A DNA stretch of 64,000 bases, from assembly GCF_023073335.1 (NCBI RefSeq), contig NZ_JADPJG010000035.1, forward strand, positions 115,902 through 179,901. Direction: 5' to 3'. Shown piece after piece: positions 27,273 through 35,547 of this stretch. Both the position numbers and the translations under genes were made by a program. The notes under the pieces were generated by a model. It saw nothing but the letters and a program-made list of their open reading frames with translations, ran no database searches and was not told where the DNA came from. The stretch is from Bradyrhizobium sp. 21 (GTDB lineage Bacteria > Pseudomonadota > Alphaproteobacteria > Rhizobiales > Xanthobacteraceae). Position 1 is the first letter of the stretch; each line of letters opens with the position of its first letter.

Positions 27273-27680
27273 TCACTCGATCACCCGCGCTCGCAAATCC
27301 GCATCAGGAACGAAACACACATCATACTTCCCGAAGATGCGGTAGCGGTTGCGCGCGATGAGGCTGTAGACGGCGTCTCGCAGGGGCTTCGGCACCGCGA
27401 ACAGTATGCGCACCCAACCCCAACCGGGGAGCTGCGACAGCACGGTCAGCGCCGCGTCTGACTTCGTGAACACCTCGCCGCCATGGACCACGGCATTGGT
27501 ATCGGGATCCTCAGGATCGATGCCGAACGTGTCCGCGAGCCGAGCCCCATAATCCGACTGCATCGGCGTAAAACGAAACCGCCTTGCCGTATCGCGCGCG
27601 GCCACGAATCTCACCCAGCGCGAGCAGAAGATGCAAACGCCGTCGAACAGGATCACGTCATCGTCGGGCCATTTGCTCAC
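27273..27680 (-). CDS. DCC-family thiol-disulfide oxidoreductase-like protein (DUF393)
   Basis: A 135-residue thioredoxin-fold protein with the family-defining DGVCIFC motif (DxxCxxC) near residue 14 and the block FTPMQSDYGARLADTFGIDPEDPDTNAVV. Function is presumed redox but unproven. It starts at GTG 27680, whose G is shared with the TAG stop of the upstream hydrolase (TAGTG), so translation is coupled. No ATG exists in a better position. Confidence 0.88.
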   Translation of the reverse strand: MSKWPDDDVILFDGVCIFCSRWVRFVAARDTARRFRFTPMQSDYGARLADTFGIDPEDPDTNAVVHGGEVFTKSDAALTVLSQLPGWGWVRILFAVPKPLRDAVYSLIARNRYRIFGKYDVCFVPDADLRARVIE

Positions 27681-28591
27681 TATCGAATGTCCTGGGGCTT
27701 CTTGGTCGCAACCGGCTTCGGCAGGTTCAGCACACGCGCGAGCTCGTTGCTCGCGGCTTTGACGCCGGCTTCACTTTCGATCATCCAATGGCCCTCGCTG
27801 CCGATAGCAGGGAGCGTACGGAAGTCGACCTTGCCGCCACCACCGCGAAAGGCCTCGACCAACTCTTTCGAAAATGCCGGTGAAAAGTAGCTGTCATTGG
27901 CAGCAACGAGCCACGTGACGGGGATACGCACGGCCTTGCCGAATTCCGCCGCCGCCGCGAGAAGCGAGTGCGGCGCGCAGATCCGGTTCGGCTCATCATT
28001 GGCATGGCCGCCGCGCCCTGGCGTAAAGGCGATGATGGCCGAGATCGCCTTCGGATCAGCGTTCGCGAGTGCCAATGCGCCCCAGCCGCCGGCGGAATGG
28101 CCGATCACGACAGCGGCATCCTTGCGGATAAATTCCTGCTTTCGCAAATAGTCCAGCGCGCGCGAAATTTCGTCGGCCGTTGCGCGGCCCGAGCGCGCAT
28201 AGTCCGCCTCGTCACAGCCGCCCTGGTCCTCGAGATAGTGGCCGCCTGTTACGCCATGACCGAGCCGTTCCGGCACCAGCACGGCGAAGCCGCGCGCGAT
28301 GAGGAAGGCGGTGAGCGCGCGGTATTCCGGCTGGGGCATTTGCGCGCGCCGCAACACGTTCTGCGTCGAGGCATGCGCGATCACCGCAAGCCGGAACGGG
28401 CCAGCACCTGGCGGGCGAAACAGCAGAGCATGCGCGGCAATGCCGGTATCCGGCGATGGCACGCGCCATGGCTGACGGCGAAACGGATCGCCCTCCGCTC
28501 CGGACGAACCAAAAATGACCTGAGCGCACACAGGCGGCGCAGTCAGCAAGGCCAACAGAGCCAGGAGCACGAGAATGTTGAGGAGCCGCAT
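27680..28591 (-). CDS. Exported alpha/beta hydrolase (dienelactone hydrolase-like)
   Basis: A 303-residue protein with an N-terminal signal peptide (MRLLNILVLLALLALLTAPP, cleavage near VCA). The nucleophile elbow is GHSAGGWGAL with Ser in the GxSxG motif; the acid is probably in VAANDSYF and the His in GSEGHWMIE. It belongs to the chlorophyllase/platelet-activating-factor-hydrolase-like group. The substrate is unknown. It is translationally coupled to the DCC thiol-redox protein downstream. It is divergent from the GNAT gene across a 262-base gap with a CtrA box. Confidence 0.85.
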   Translation of the reverse strand: MRLLNILVLLALLALLTAPPVCAQVIFGSSGAEGDPFRRQPWRVPSPDTGIAAHALLFRPPGAGPFRLAVIAHASTQNVLRRAQMPQPEYRALTAFLIARGFAVLVPERLGHGVTGGHYLEDQGGCDEADYARSGRATADEISRALDYLRKQEFIRKDAAVVIGHSAGGWGALALANADPKAISAIIAFTPGRGGHANDEPNRICAPHSLLAAAAEFGKAVRIPVTWLVAANDSYFSPAFSKELVEAFRGGGGKVDFRTLPAIGSEGHWMIESEAGVKAASNELARVLNLPKPVATKKPQDIR

Positions 28592-28793
28592 GAATTGCCG
28601 GAGGCGAGAACAGCGACGGTTAGACTAGTAGGAACGAATCACTATCGGCAGACTTTCTGCGTTGCCATTATCGTTCATTCGTTGCCGCAAAGCAGTTTTG
28701 CACCGGCGCAGAGCACCCCGGTGCCATTCGAATCGGCGTCTTGTCTTTTTTCGGTACAAAGTGGTTCAAATACTGATGCAGAAAGTCCACACG

Positions 28794-28809
28794 TTAACCG
28801 ATAATTAAC
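28794..28809 (+). promoter_or_regulatory. CtrA-type box TTAA-N7-TTAAC
   Basis: TTAA at 28794-28797 and TTAAC at 28805-28809, separated by exactly 7 bases, match the full CtrA consensus of alphaproteobacteria. The flanks extend it to a perfect 6-bp inverted repeat (CGTTAA/TTAACG). It is centred about 52 bases before the GNAT ATG and about 210 bases before the divergent hydrolase start. Confidence 0.5.
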
Positions 28810-28853
28810 GATAGGTCTTGCCGCCGGCGCGGCGACTTGGTTTGATCGCGTCC

Positions 28854-29363
28854 ATGAGCACAACCCTGATCGAGGTCCGGCCGGCCAAAGCCGCAGATGC
28901 AACTGCGGTGGCGTCCACCCATGACGAAGCGTGGCGCTCGGCCTATCAGGGCATCATTCCCGGCGCCGAACTGGAAAAGCTGATCAACCGCCGCGGTCCG
29001 CAATGGTGGGACAGCGCAATCCGCAAGGGCAGTCGCGTCAGCGTGCTGGTGTTCGGCGACAAGATCGCGGGCTATGCCAATTACGGCCGCAACCGCGCCC
29101 GCAGCCTGCATTTCGACGGCGAGGTCTACGAGCTCTATCTGCGACCCGAGTTCCAGGGCCTGGGCTTCGGTCGCCGTCTGTTCACCGCAGCCCGCCGCGA
29201 CCTGATGCAGAGCGGCCTGAAGAGCATGGTGGTGTGGGCGCTCTCGGACAACGATCCGGCGACCGAGTTCTACCGGGCGCTGGGCGGCCGCATGGTGGCG
29301 CGCTCCTCGGAGCGTTTCGGGCCGAAGTCGCTCGACAAGGTTGCCTTCGCTTGGACCAATTGA
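28854..29363 (+). CDS. GNAT-family N-acetyltransferase
   Basis: A 169-residue acyltransferase. Acetyl-CoA-binding motif A appears as YLRPEFQGLGFGRRLFTAARRD split over a strand-loop-helix (Q/RxxGxG/A pattern), and motif B as WALSDNDPATEFYRALGG. It resembles RimI/ribosomal or small-molecule acetyltransferases, with no clear substrate. ATG 28854 is chosen over TTG 28818 because the domain begins at TLIEVRPAKAADA and the CtrA box lies suitably upstream. It is followed by about 180 bases and then ppa. Confidence 0.88.
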   Translation: MSTTLIEVRPAKAADATAVASTHDEAWRSAYQGIIPGAELEKLINRRGPQWWDSAIRKGSRVSVLVFGDKIAGYANYGRNRARSLHFDGEVYELYLRPEFQGLGFGRRLFTAARRDLMQSGLKSMVVWALSDNDPATEFYRALGGRMVARSSERFGPKSLDKVAFAWTN

Positions 29364-29541
29364 GCTGCTGAAAGCTTAGCCGGCAGCGCTGCCCATCCAT
29401 CGATACCGTGGCCTATCGAGCCGGTGATTGCTGGATTCATTATTTCACAAGAACACCATGGATTGGCGCGCCAAGCCCGCGTATGACAGCGCCCAAATCG
29501 CTGCCGGGCGCGATTTCACCTCGGCAACAACGGAGCCTTGA

Positions 29542-30078
29542 ATGCGTATCGATGCGGTCTCGATCGGGAAAAACGTACCCCACGACGTCAACGTCATCAT
29601 CGAAGTCCCCGTGGGCGGCGAACCGATCAAATACGAGATGGACAAGGAGGCCGGCACGCTTGTGGTCGACCGCTTCCTCTACACGCCGATGCGTTACCCC
29701 GGGAACTACGGCTTCATCCCGCACACGCTGTCCGATGACGGCGACCCCTGCGACGTCCTGATCATCAACACCCGCGCCATCATCCCCGGCGCGGTCATGA
29801 GCGTGCGCCCGGTCGGCGTGCTGTTGATGGAAGACGAAGCCGGCGGCGACGAGAAGATTCTTGCCGTGCCGTCGTCGAAGCTCACCCAGCGCTACGACAA
29901 GGTGAAGACCTACAGCGACCTGCCCGACATCACGCTGCAGCAGATCCAGCACTTCTTCGAGCACTACAAGGACCTCGAGCCGGGCAAATGGGTGAAGATT
30001 GTGCGCTGGGGCGGCCCCGAGGATGCGCACAAGCTGATCCTCGAAGGCATTGAGCGCGAGAAGAAGAGGAAGGCCTAG
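29542..30078 (+). CDS. ppa: Inorganic pyrophosphatase, family I
   Basis: A 178-residue cytoplasmic enzyme that hydrolyses pyrophosphate and so drives biosynthetic reactions. Characteristic sequence: EVPVGGEPIKYEMDKEAG, the metal-binding DDGDPCDVLI (the DxDPxD signature), and the late KTYSDLPDI. Length is standard. Upstream about 180 bases hold no recognised gene. A palindromic repeat follows. Confidence 0.97.
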   Translation: MRIDAVSIGKNVPHDVNVIIEVPVGGEPIKYEMDKEAGTLVVDRFLYTPMRYPGNYGFIPHTLSDDGDPCDVLIINTRAIIPGAVMSVRPVGVLLMEDEAGGDEKILAVPSSKLTQRYDKVKTYSDLPDITLQQIQHFFEHYKDLEPGKWVKIVRWGGPEDAHKLILEGIEREKKRKA

Positions 30079-30102
30079 GTCTCGCGTCCCGGACGCGACT
30101 CT

Positions 30103-30250
30103 GCTTCCTCGCCCCGCTTGCGGGGAGAGGGCCGGGGCTGAGGGGAGTCTCCGCGAGGACGGTGAGCGTGGGACTCGTGGAGAGTCCCCCTCACCCTCAA
30201 TCCGCGCTTCGTGCGAATTCCGATCTCTTCCCGCAAGCGGGGCGAGGTGA
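30103..30250. repeat. Dispersed palindromic repeat, family F
   Basis: Outer inverted arms CCTCGCCCCGCTTGCGGG and CCCGCAAGCGGGGCGAGG are perfect complements, with inner GAGGGGAGTCTCC / GAGAGTCCCCCTC. It fills the gap between convergent ppa and folD and would form a strong bidirectional hairpin. Confidence 0.8.
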
Positions 30251-30257
30251 AGAAATC

Positions 30258-31142
30258 CTACACCGCCGGCTTCGACACGCCTGCAAGCGCGCAGGCCGCG
30301 CGCAGCGTATTCACCAGCAGGCACGCGACCGTCATCTGGCCGACACCGCCCGGCACCGGCGTAATGGCGCCGGCCACTGCCAGCGCCTCCTGATAGGCGA
30401 CGTCACCGACCAGCCGCGTCTTGCCGTCATCCTTCGGAATGCGGTTGATGCCGACGTCGATCACCGTCGCCCCCGGCTTCAGCCAGTCGCCGCGCACCAT
30501 CTCGGGTCTGCCGACCGCGGCATAGACGAGGTCGGCCTGCCTCACGAGCCCGGGCAGGTCGCGCGAGCGCGAATGCGCGATGGTCACCGTGGCGTTCTCG
30601 TTCAGCAGCAATTGCACCAGCGGTCGGCCAACCAGATTGGAGCGGCCGATGACGATGGCATTCATGCCTCCGAGCGAAGCATGCACGCTCTTGGTCAAAA
30701 TGATGCAGCCGAGCGGCGTGCAGGGCGACAGCGCCTCAAAGCCGCCGGCGAGGCGGCCGGCATTGTTCGGATGCAGCCCGTCGACATCCTTTGCGGGATC
30801 GATCGCATTGACGACGGCCTCGGTGTTGAGGCCTTTCGGCAGCGGCAATTGCACCAGAATGCCGTGCACGGCGGGATCGCGGTTGAGCTTTGCGACGACG
30901 GCCAGCAGATCGGCCTGCGACACGTCGGCCGGCAGCTTGTGCTCGAACGAGGCCATGCCGGCCGCCTGGGTCTGGGTGTGTTTCGAGCGGACATAGACCT
31001 CGCTCGCCGGGTCGCTTCCGACCAGGACCACCGCGAGACCCGGCACCAGATTATGCTCGCGCTTGACGCGGGCGACCTCGTCCGCGACGCGGGCACGGAG
31101 TTCCGCGGCGATGACTTTTCCGTCGATGATCTTGGCGGTCAT
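30258..31142 (-). CDS. folD: Bifunctional methylenetetrahydrofolate dehydrogenase/cyclohydrolase
   Basis: A 294-residue enzyme interconverting 5,10-methylene-, methenyl- and 10-formyl-tetrahydrofolate. Typical blocks: VGSDPASEVYVRSKHTQ with the catalytic Lys, LVQLPLPKGLN, GRSNLVGRPLVQLLL for the NADP site, and PVPGGVGQMTVACLLVNT. Start ATG 31142 is normal; the frame extends upstream only through the end of the previous gene. It is the last gene of yggT-yggU-folD, ten bases after yggU. Confidence 0.97.
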   Translation of the reverse strand: MTAKIIDGKVIAAELRARVADEVARVKREHNLVPGLAVVLVGSDPASEVYVRSKHTQTQAAGMASFEHKLPADVSQADLLAVVAKLNRDPAVHGILVQLPLPKGLNTEAVVNAIDPAKDVDGLHPNNAGRLAGGFEALSPCTPLGCIILTKSVHASLGGMNAIVIGRSNLVGRPLVQLLLNENATVTIAHSRSRDLPGLVRQADLVYAAVGRPEMVRGDWLKPGATVIDVGINRIPKDDGKTRLVGDVAYQEALAVAGAITPVPGGVGQMTVACLLVNTLRAACALAGVSKPAV

Positions 31143-31152
31143 GTCAGTTCCC

Positions 31153-31488
31153 TCAGTCTGTCGATTTGGCTGATGCGAGCTGGCGCAGGGCTTCGCCGAG
31201 TCGCGCCGGATCGCCGTCGACCGCAATCTGCTTCAGCCGCGAGGTGGCCCCGGACAGGAGCTTGACGCTGGCCTTGGGCACGCCAAGCGATTTCGCCAGC
31301 AGCACCAGAACGGCCTTGTTGGCTTCACCGCCATCGGCGATCGCGCGGACCCGCACCTTGAGCACGCTGCGGCCATCGGCCAGCTGCTCGATCCCGTCGA
31401 TGTCGTCGCGGCCGCCGCGCGGCGTCACCCGCAGCGCGATGCTGATTCCTGCGGCCGCGTAGCGCCAGGGTTCCTTGTTGGCAACCAA
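31153..31488 (-). CDS. yggU: DUF167/YggU-family protein
   Basis: A 111-residue protein of the YggU family, marked by IALRVTPRGGRDDIDG, VRVRAIADGGEANKAVLVLLAKSLGV and VKLLSGATSRLK. The fold is known from structural genomics but the function is not; it is conserved next to yggT across proteobacteria. Here it sits 15 bases after yggT and 10 bases before folD, so the three are an operon. Confidence 0.93.
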   Translation of the reverse strand: MVANKEPWRYAAAGISIALRVTPRGGRDDIDGIEQLADGRSVLKVRVRAIADGGEANKAVLVLLAKSLGVPKASVKLLSGATSRLKQIAVDGDPARLGEALRQLASAKSTD

Positions 31489-31503
31489 GGCGCTCCAGCC
31501 TGC

Positions 31504-31794
31504 TCAGATCACGTTGGGGTAGATGTAATACAGGATCACCCGCTCGATGAACATGATGAGCAGGATCAGGATGATCGGCGAGATGTCGAGGCCGCCGAGG
31601 CTGGGCAGGAAATTGCGAATCGGCGCCAGCACCGGCTCTGTGATCCGGTACAGGAACTCCGCGACCGCCGAAACGAACTGGTTGCGGGTGTTCACAACGT
31701 TGAAGGCGATCAGCCAGGACAGGATCGCAGAGGCGATCAGCAGCCAGACATAGAGGTCGAGCACGATGATGACGATGTCGAGAACGGCACGCAT
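31504..31794 (-). CDS. yggT: YggT-family membrane protein
   Basis: A 96-residue integral membrane protein with two hydrophobic segments (about 4-28 and 70-92) flanking LYRITEPVLAPIRNFLPSLGGLDISPI, the YggT signature. Homologues are linked to membrane-protein assembly, ion homeostasis or cell division, without a settled mechanism. ATG 31794 is chosen; the open frame continues to 32004 across the tRNA gene and cannot all be coding. First gene of the yggT-yggU-folD operon. Confidence 0.93.
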   Translation of the reverse strand: MRAVLDIVIIVLDLYVWLLIASAILSWLIAFNVVNTRNQFVSAVAEFLYRITEPVLAPIRNFLPSLGGLDISPIILILLIMFIERVILYYIYPNVI

Positions 31795-31996
31795 GATTTT
31801 TGACGACTCTGGCTTTTGAAGACTCTGGCTGCGGTCAGGTTCGACGCCTTTTGCTAGATATCGGTTCCCCCCGGCCCAAACAAGGGAAGTCGGTGCCGGG
31901 ATGGCTAAAACCGGGTTACGCCCGTCCTTGACTTGACCTTGCCGGGGACTTAAATGGCGCCCGGTTGTCGGCCGCATTACCAGAGCGGCCGCAAAT

Positions 31997-32072
<76 letters not shown>

Positions 32073-32073
32073 G

Positions 32074-32178
32074 CCTTCGCTCGCTTCGCGAGCTACGGCT
32101 CGGCAAGCCCGGACAGTCCCTCGTAGCGAAACGAGCGAAGGCTGCCGCGGCGTAGCCCGAAGGGCGAAGCCGGGCTCC
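32074..32178. repeat. Palindromic repeat following tRNA-Ala
   Basis: AGCCTTCGCTCG and its complement CGAGCGAAGGCT form the outer stem, with GTAGC/GCTAC-type pairs inside and a second hairpin GCCCGAAGGGCGAAGCCGGGC. It immediately abuts the tRNA CCA and could act as its 3' processing or termination structure. Confidence 0.6.
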
Positions 32179-32191
32179 ATCCAAAATCCCC

Positions 32192-33004
32192 CTACTTCCC
32201 AGTAAACCCGGGCGGCCGCTTCTCCATGAAGCTCGCGACCCCCTCCCGGAAATCGCTGCCGTTCAGCGCCACCATCATTTCCCGATTGGCCTCGATCGTC
32301 GCCTCGCTGAGGGTCTGGAACGGCACCTCGTAGAGCTGCCGCTTGATCACGGCCATCGCGCTCGGCGAGACGAAATCGGCGAGGTCGCGCGCATAGGCAT
32401 AAGTCTCCTCACGCAGCTTCTCGGGCGAGCAGAGCCGGTTGACCAAACCAATCCGCAGCGCCTCCTCGCTCGAAACGCGCCGGGCAGAGAGCAACAGATC
32501 CATCGCATTGGCATGGCCGACGATGCGCGGCAGCATCCAGCTGATGCCGTGCTCGGCGATCAGACCGCGCCGCGCGAAGGCGGTGGTGAAGACGGTATTG
32601 TCGGCGGCAAAGCGCAGGTCGCAATAGAGCGCGTGGACGAGGCCGATGCCGGCGGTCGCCCCGTTGAGCATAGCGATCACAGGCTTTCCGATCGACGGAT
32701 AGAAGCCATAGCGCGTCTGCCAGTCGGGCCGCCGGTTCATGTCGAAAGGCGGCAGGTTCGACGCGCGCCTGACGTCATTGGGGTCGAGCCCCTTCAGCGC
32801 ATCCATGTCGGCACCGGCGCAGAAGGCGCGGCCCGCGCCGGTGAGCACGATGACGCGGACATTGTCGTCGGCGCTCGACGCCTCCATCGCGTGACGCACG
32901 TCGCGCTCCATGATCGGCGTCCACGCATTCATGCGGTCGGGGCGATTGAACGTGATGGTCGCGACCTTGTCGCTGACCTCATAGAGAATGTGTTCATAGA
33001 CCAT
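32192..33004 (-). CDS. Enoyl-CoA hydratase/isomerase family protein
   Basis: A 270-residue crotonase-fold protein. The oxyanion-hole segments are VLTGAGRAFCAGADMDALKG and MLNGATAGIGLVHALYCDLRFA. The catalytic-region sequence FARRGLIAEHGISWMLPRIVG has Glu in the first usual position (AEHG). It likely hydrates or isomerises an acyl-CoA in fatty- or aromatic-acid breakdown, but crotonase subfunctions cannot be separated by eye. It is not in an operon with other beta-oxidation genes. Confidence 0.9.
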   Translation of the reverse strand: MVYEHILYEVSDKVATITFNRPDRMNAWTPIMERDVRHAMEASSADDNVRVIVLTGAGRAFCAGADMDALKGLDPNDVRRASNLPPFDMNRRPDWQTRYGFYPSIGKPVIAMLNGATAGIGLVHALYCDLRFAADNTVFTTAFARRGLIAEHGISWMLPRIVGHANAMDLLLSARRVSSEEALRIGLVNRLCSPEKLREETYAYARDLADFVSPSAMAVIKRQLYEVPFQTLSEATIEANREMMVALNGSDFREGVASFMEKRPPGFTGK

Positions 33005-33101
33005 GGCGCTCTCCCTTTGCTTACCGGCGCAATTTCGCGCGCGCTCGTTGGAGGCAAGCCTAGCATATAAGAGGATGAGAAGAGCTTGCGCTAAGGCGCG
33101 A

Positions 33102-33896
33102 TCACTCGGCGGCTTGCGCCAGCATCGGCCGGCGCATCAGCCATCCGTCGATGAAGTGATCGAGCCAGGCGCGTTCCGCGGCATCGTACACGGCACGGTC
33201 CGCGAAATGGTGATGCCGCTGCCGCGCGCCGGGCGCGCTGAAGCCGTCATAGCCGCGCGTGGTCCAGCGATACATCATCGCGTAGGTCACATCAGGATGA
33301 AACTGCACGCCGAACGCATTGCCGGTGCGGAACGCCTGCACCGGAAAATCATCGCCTTCTGCAAGCAATTCGGCACCGACCGGCAGCTCAAATCCCTCGC
33401 GATGCCAATGATAGACCTGCGCCGGCCAGTTCGGGCAGAGCGAATGTCCCGCGGCGGTCGGGCGGATCGGGTAGTAGCCGATCTGGGTCAGCGCCTCGGC
33501 ATGCGGCGCGACGCAGGCCCCTAACTGCATCGCCAACATCTGCGCCCCCAAGCAGATGCCGAGGAACGGCCGCTGTTCGCGGAGCGGAATTTCGATCCAA
33601 TCGATCTCGCGGCGGATGTAATCGTCGGAATCATTGGCGCTCATCGGGCCACCGAAGACCACCGCGCCGGCATGCTGGTCGAGCGTGTCGGGCAGCGGAT
33701 CGCCGAAGCGGGGACGGCGGATGTCGAGGCGGTGGCCGAGCGCGCGTAGCGCATTGCCGACGCGGCCGGGCGTCGAGGATTCCTGATGCAGGATGATCAG
33801 AACCGGCAATCGGTTTGCGGAGGCGGCGACGCTCGGCGTCCTTCTTGGGAAGGGCATCACTTCCGCGCCACCAAACCTGTTCGTCCGGAACGACAT
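33102..33896 (-). CDS. Class I glutamine amidotransferase-like protein
   Basis: A 264-residue stand-alone GATase domain resembling the GMP-synthase-like amidotransferases of unknown role. The nucleophile Cys115 is in GICLGAQML, and the catalytic His200 in VQFHPDVTY. The third triad residue is Asp202 rather than the usual Glu of HPE. ATG 33896 and ATG 33857 are both possible starts; the domain proper begins near residue 31. No synthase partner gene is adjacent. A CRP-like palindrome lies about 68 bases upstream of the first ATG. Confidence 0.85.
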   Translation of the reverse strand: MSFRTNRFGGAEVMPFPRRTPSVAASANRLPVLIILHQESSTPGRVGNALRALGHRLDIRRPRFGDPLPDTLDQHAGAVVFGGPMSANDSDDYIRREIDWIEIPLREQRPFLGICLGAQMLAMQLGACVAPHAEALTQIGYYPIRPTAAGHSLCPNWPAQVYHWHREGFELPVGAELLAEGDDFPVQAFRTGNAFGVQFHPDVTYAMMYRWTTRGYDGFSAPGARQRHHHFADRAVYDAAERAWLDHFIDGWLMRRPMLAQAAE

Positions 33897-33955
33897 GGTC
33901 TCTGCGAGTGCTATCGGTTCAGACCGCCAGCATAACTAAGCGATCGTTAATTTCG

Positions 33956-33971
33956 TGTGAGTTTACGCACA
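33956..33971. promoter_or_regulatory. CRP-like palindrome TGTGA-N6-GCACA
   Basis: It matches the CRP consensus with one mismatch in the right half and has GTGTG/CACAC symmetry. It is centred about 68 bases before ATG 33896 of the minus-strand amidotransferase gene. Confidence 0.35.
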
Positions 33972-34025
33972 CACGTCCGATCGTGAAGCAAGGCCTGGGC
34001 CACCACGGGGCATTTCTCGCTTCCT

Positions 34026-34805
34026 TTAGTGCCTCTGCCGCTGGAACCAGCTGGTGGCGAACAGGATGAAGCCGCGCGGGAAGAAACGCAGCGCGAATGG
34101 CACAATCTTGATGCCGAGACCGGGCAGCACTGCCCGTTTGTTGGCCATCAGGCCACGATAGGCCTGCTCCGCAACATCGGTAGCAGGGACATTGAGAAGG
34201 GCGGTATCATGTCCGGAGCCCACGCCGGCGCGCGCCTGGAATTCGGTGGGCACCGGACCCGGGCAAAGTACGGTGACGCGAACGCCGTGCGGCGCGAGCT
34301 CCGCCCGCAAGGCCTCGGTGAGAGAAATCACATAGGCCTTGGACGCGTAATAGACCGCCATGCCGGGGCCGGGGAGAAAGCCGGCGACCGATCCGACGTT
34401 GAGCAGACCGCCCTTGTTCCTGATGAGCTGATCGGCAAAGCGCAGCGACAGATCCGTCAGAGCCCGGACGTTGACATCGACGATGCCGATCTGCTCGACG
34501 CGGTCGCGCTTGATCGCGTCACCGAACACGCCGAAGCCGGCATTGTTGACGAGATTGTCGAGCTCGACGCCTTCGGCAGTAAGCGCGGCGGCGATCTTAT
34601 CGCCGGCATCCGGGTCCTGGAGATCGCAGGCGATCACGATCGGCTTCTTGCCGCCATTGGCGGCGAGCTCGTTCGCGAGCGCCTCGAGGCGGTCCGCGCG
34701 CCGCGCCGTCAGCGCAAGACGGTGTCCGTTCGCGGCGAACACACGCGCCAGCTCCGTGCCGATACCCGCCGAGGCACCGGTGATCAACGTTACCCGCTCA
34801 GTCAC
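34026..34805 (-). CDS. SDR-family oxidoreductase
   Basis: A classical short-chain dehydrogenase of about 259 residues. The cofactor site is TGASAGIG, followed by NNAG, the catalytic Ser in NVGSVAGF, and Tyr/Lys in YYASK (YxxxK intact). PGPVPTEF follows the active site. It resembles the DltE/YdfG-like or 3-oxoacyl-ACP reductase-like group; substrate unknown. Start is GTG 34805; the frame upstream to 34907 crosses three tandem CAAGAGACTTG motifs and is probably not coding. The C-terminus is hydrophobic (VPFALRFFPRGFILF), suggesting membrane contact. Confidence 0.85.
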   Translation of the reverse strand: MTERVTLITGASAGIGTELARVFAANGHRLALTARRADRLEALANELAANGGKKPIVIACDLQDPDAGDKIAAALTAEGVELDNLVNNAGFGVFGDAIKRDRVEQIGIVDVNVRALTDLSLRFADQLIRNKGGLLNVGSVAGFLPGPGMAVYYASKAYVISLTEALRAELAPHGVRVTVLCPGPVPTEFQARAGVGSGHDTALLNVPATDVAEQAYRGLMANKRAVLPGLGIKIVPFALRFFPRGFILFATSWFQRQRH

Positions 34806-34809
34806 GATC

Positions 34810-34847
34810 CAAGTCTCTTGTCCAAGTCTCTTGACCCAAGTCTCTTG
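34810..34847 (-). promoter_or_regulatory. Three tandem copies of CAAGAGACTTG ahead of the SDR start
   Basis: Identical 11-base units (minus strand) occupy 34810-34820, 34823-34833 and 34837-34847. Each is a small palindrome with CAAG/CTTG arms. They end 5 bases before the GTG start, covering the leader, where they could be operator, RNA-protein or translation-control sites. Related CAAGAGAC units lie upstream of the topoisomerase gene. Confidence 0.55.
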
Positions 34848-35058
34848 AATTGAAGTTTTTGGCCCCGCAATGGCGGAACGAGAGCATAGGCCGTGCGCGA
34901 CAGGCAAGCGCCGCCGGCAGGATGGCCGCTTGAGCGGGCGACAGGGAGCAGAAAAACCGGGGTTTTACGGGCGAATCCGGAGCCGAGACGGCCGGAGGCT
35001 ACATTAAAGTTTCGTCATGTGGCCTGCACAACCGCCAGTTGACCGTGCTGGCTAGAGC

Positions 35059-35547
35059 TCACCCTCCGACCGCGCTGTCCTTGACCTGACCGCCAGCACG
35101 GTCTGCGACCGCGTGCTTCAGGTCGATCCGGTCACGCTGGGAAATCCCGAGCAGGTCGGAGGCGCGCCAGACGACATTGTCCTCGAACTCGGTGACCTGG
35201 CCGTCGGCATAGACCAGCTCCCACATCATCTGGACGATGCGCCTGCGGCCCTCTTCGTCGAGCGAGCGCATGATGACGCTGGTGAAGTGATAGAGGTCGA
35301 CCGCCTCGCCTTCGACCTGCGTCGCATCCGCGATCAGACGATCCGCCGTGCCGCGATCGAGACCAAAATGGCTTTCGATCAAATTGTGCAGCTTGCGCTG
35401 CTCGGCCGCCGTCGGCTGGCCGTCCAGCGAGACCACGTGAACCAGCAGCGCGGTCGCCGCCAGCCGGTAATCGCTGTCGCCGAATGCGCGGTCCTGGGCA
35501 TGGGGAGCAACAATGTCGGCGATGAATTGGCGCAGGCCGTCGAGCAT
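35059..35547 (-). CDS. TerB-family (tellurite resistance-like) protein
   Basis: A 162-residue all-helical protein of the TerB/DjlA-N superfamily: LAATALLVHVVSLDGQPTAAEQRKLHNLIESHFGL and MMWELVYADGQVTEFEDNVVWRASDLLG carry the paired acidic, metal-binding helices. No ter operon is present, so a tellurite role should not be assumed; stand-alone members are common and of unknown function. A weak EcfG-like sequence (GGAAC-N16-GGTT) lies about 70-95 bases upstream. Confidence 0.85.
   Translation of the reverse strand: MLDGLRQFIADIVAPHAQDRAFGDSDYRLAATALLVHVVSLDGQPTAAEQRKLHNLIESHFGLDRGTADRLIADATQVEGEAVDLYHFTSVIMRSLDEEGRRRIVQMMWELVYADGQVTEFEDNVVWRASDLLGISQRDRIDLKHAVADRAGGQVKDSAVGG

Noticed and set aside
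35059..35547. TerB protein as evidence for a tellurite-resistance or phage-defence ter operon
   Set aside because: No terC, terD or related genes are present.
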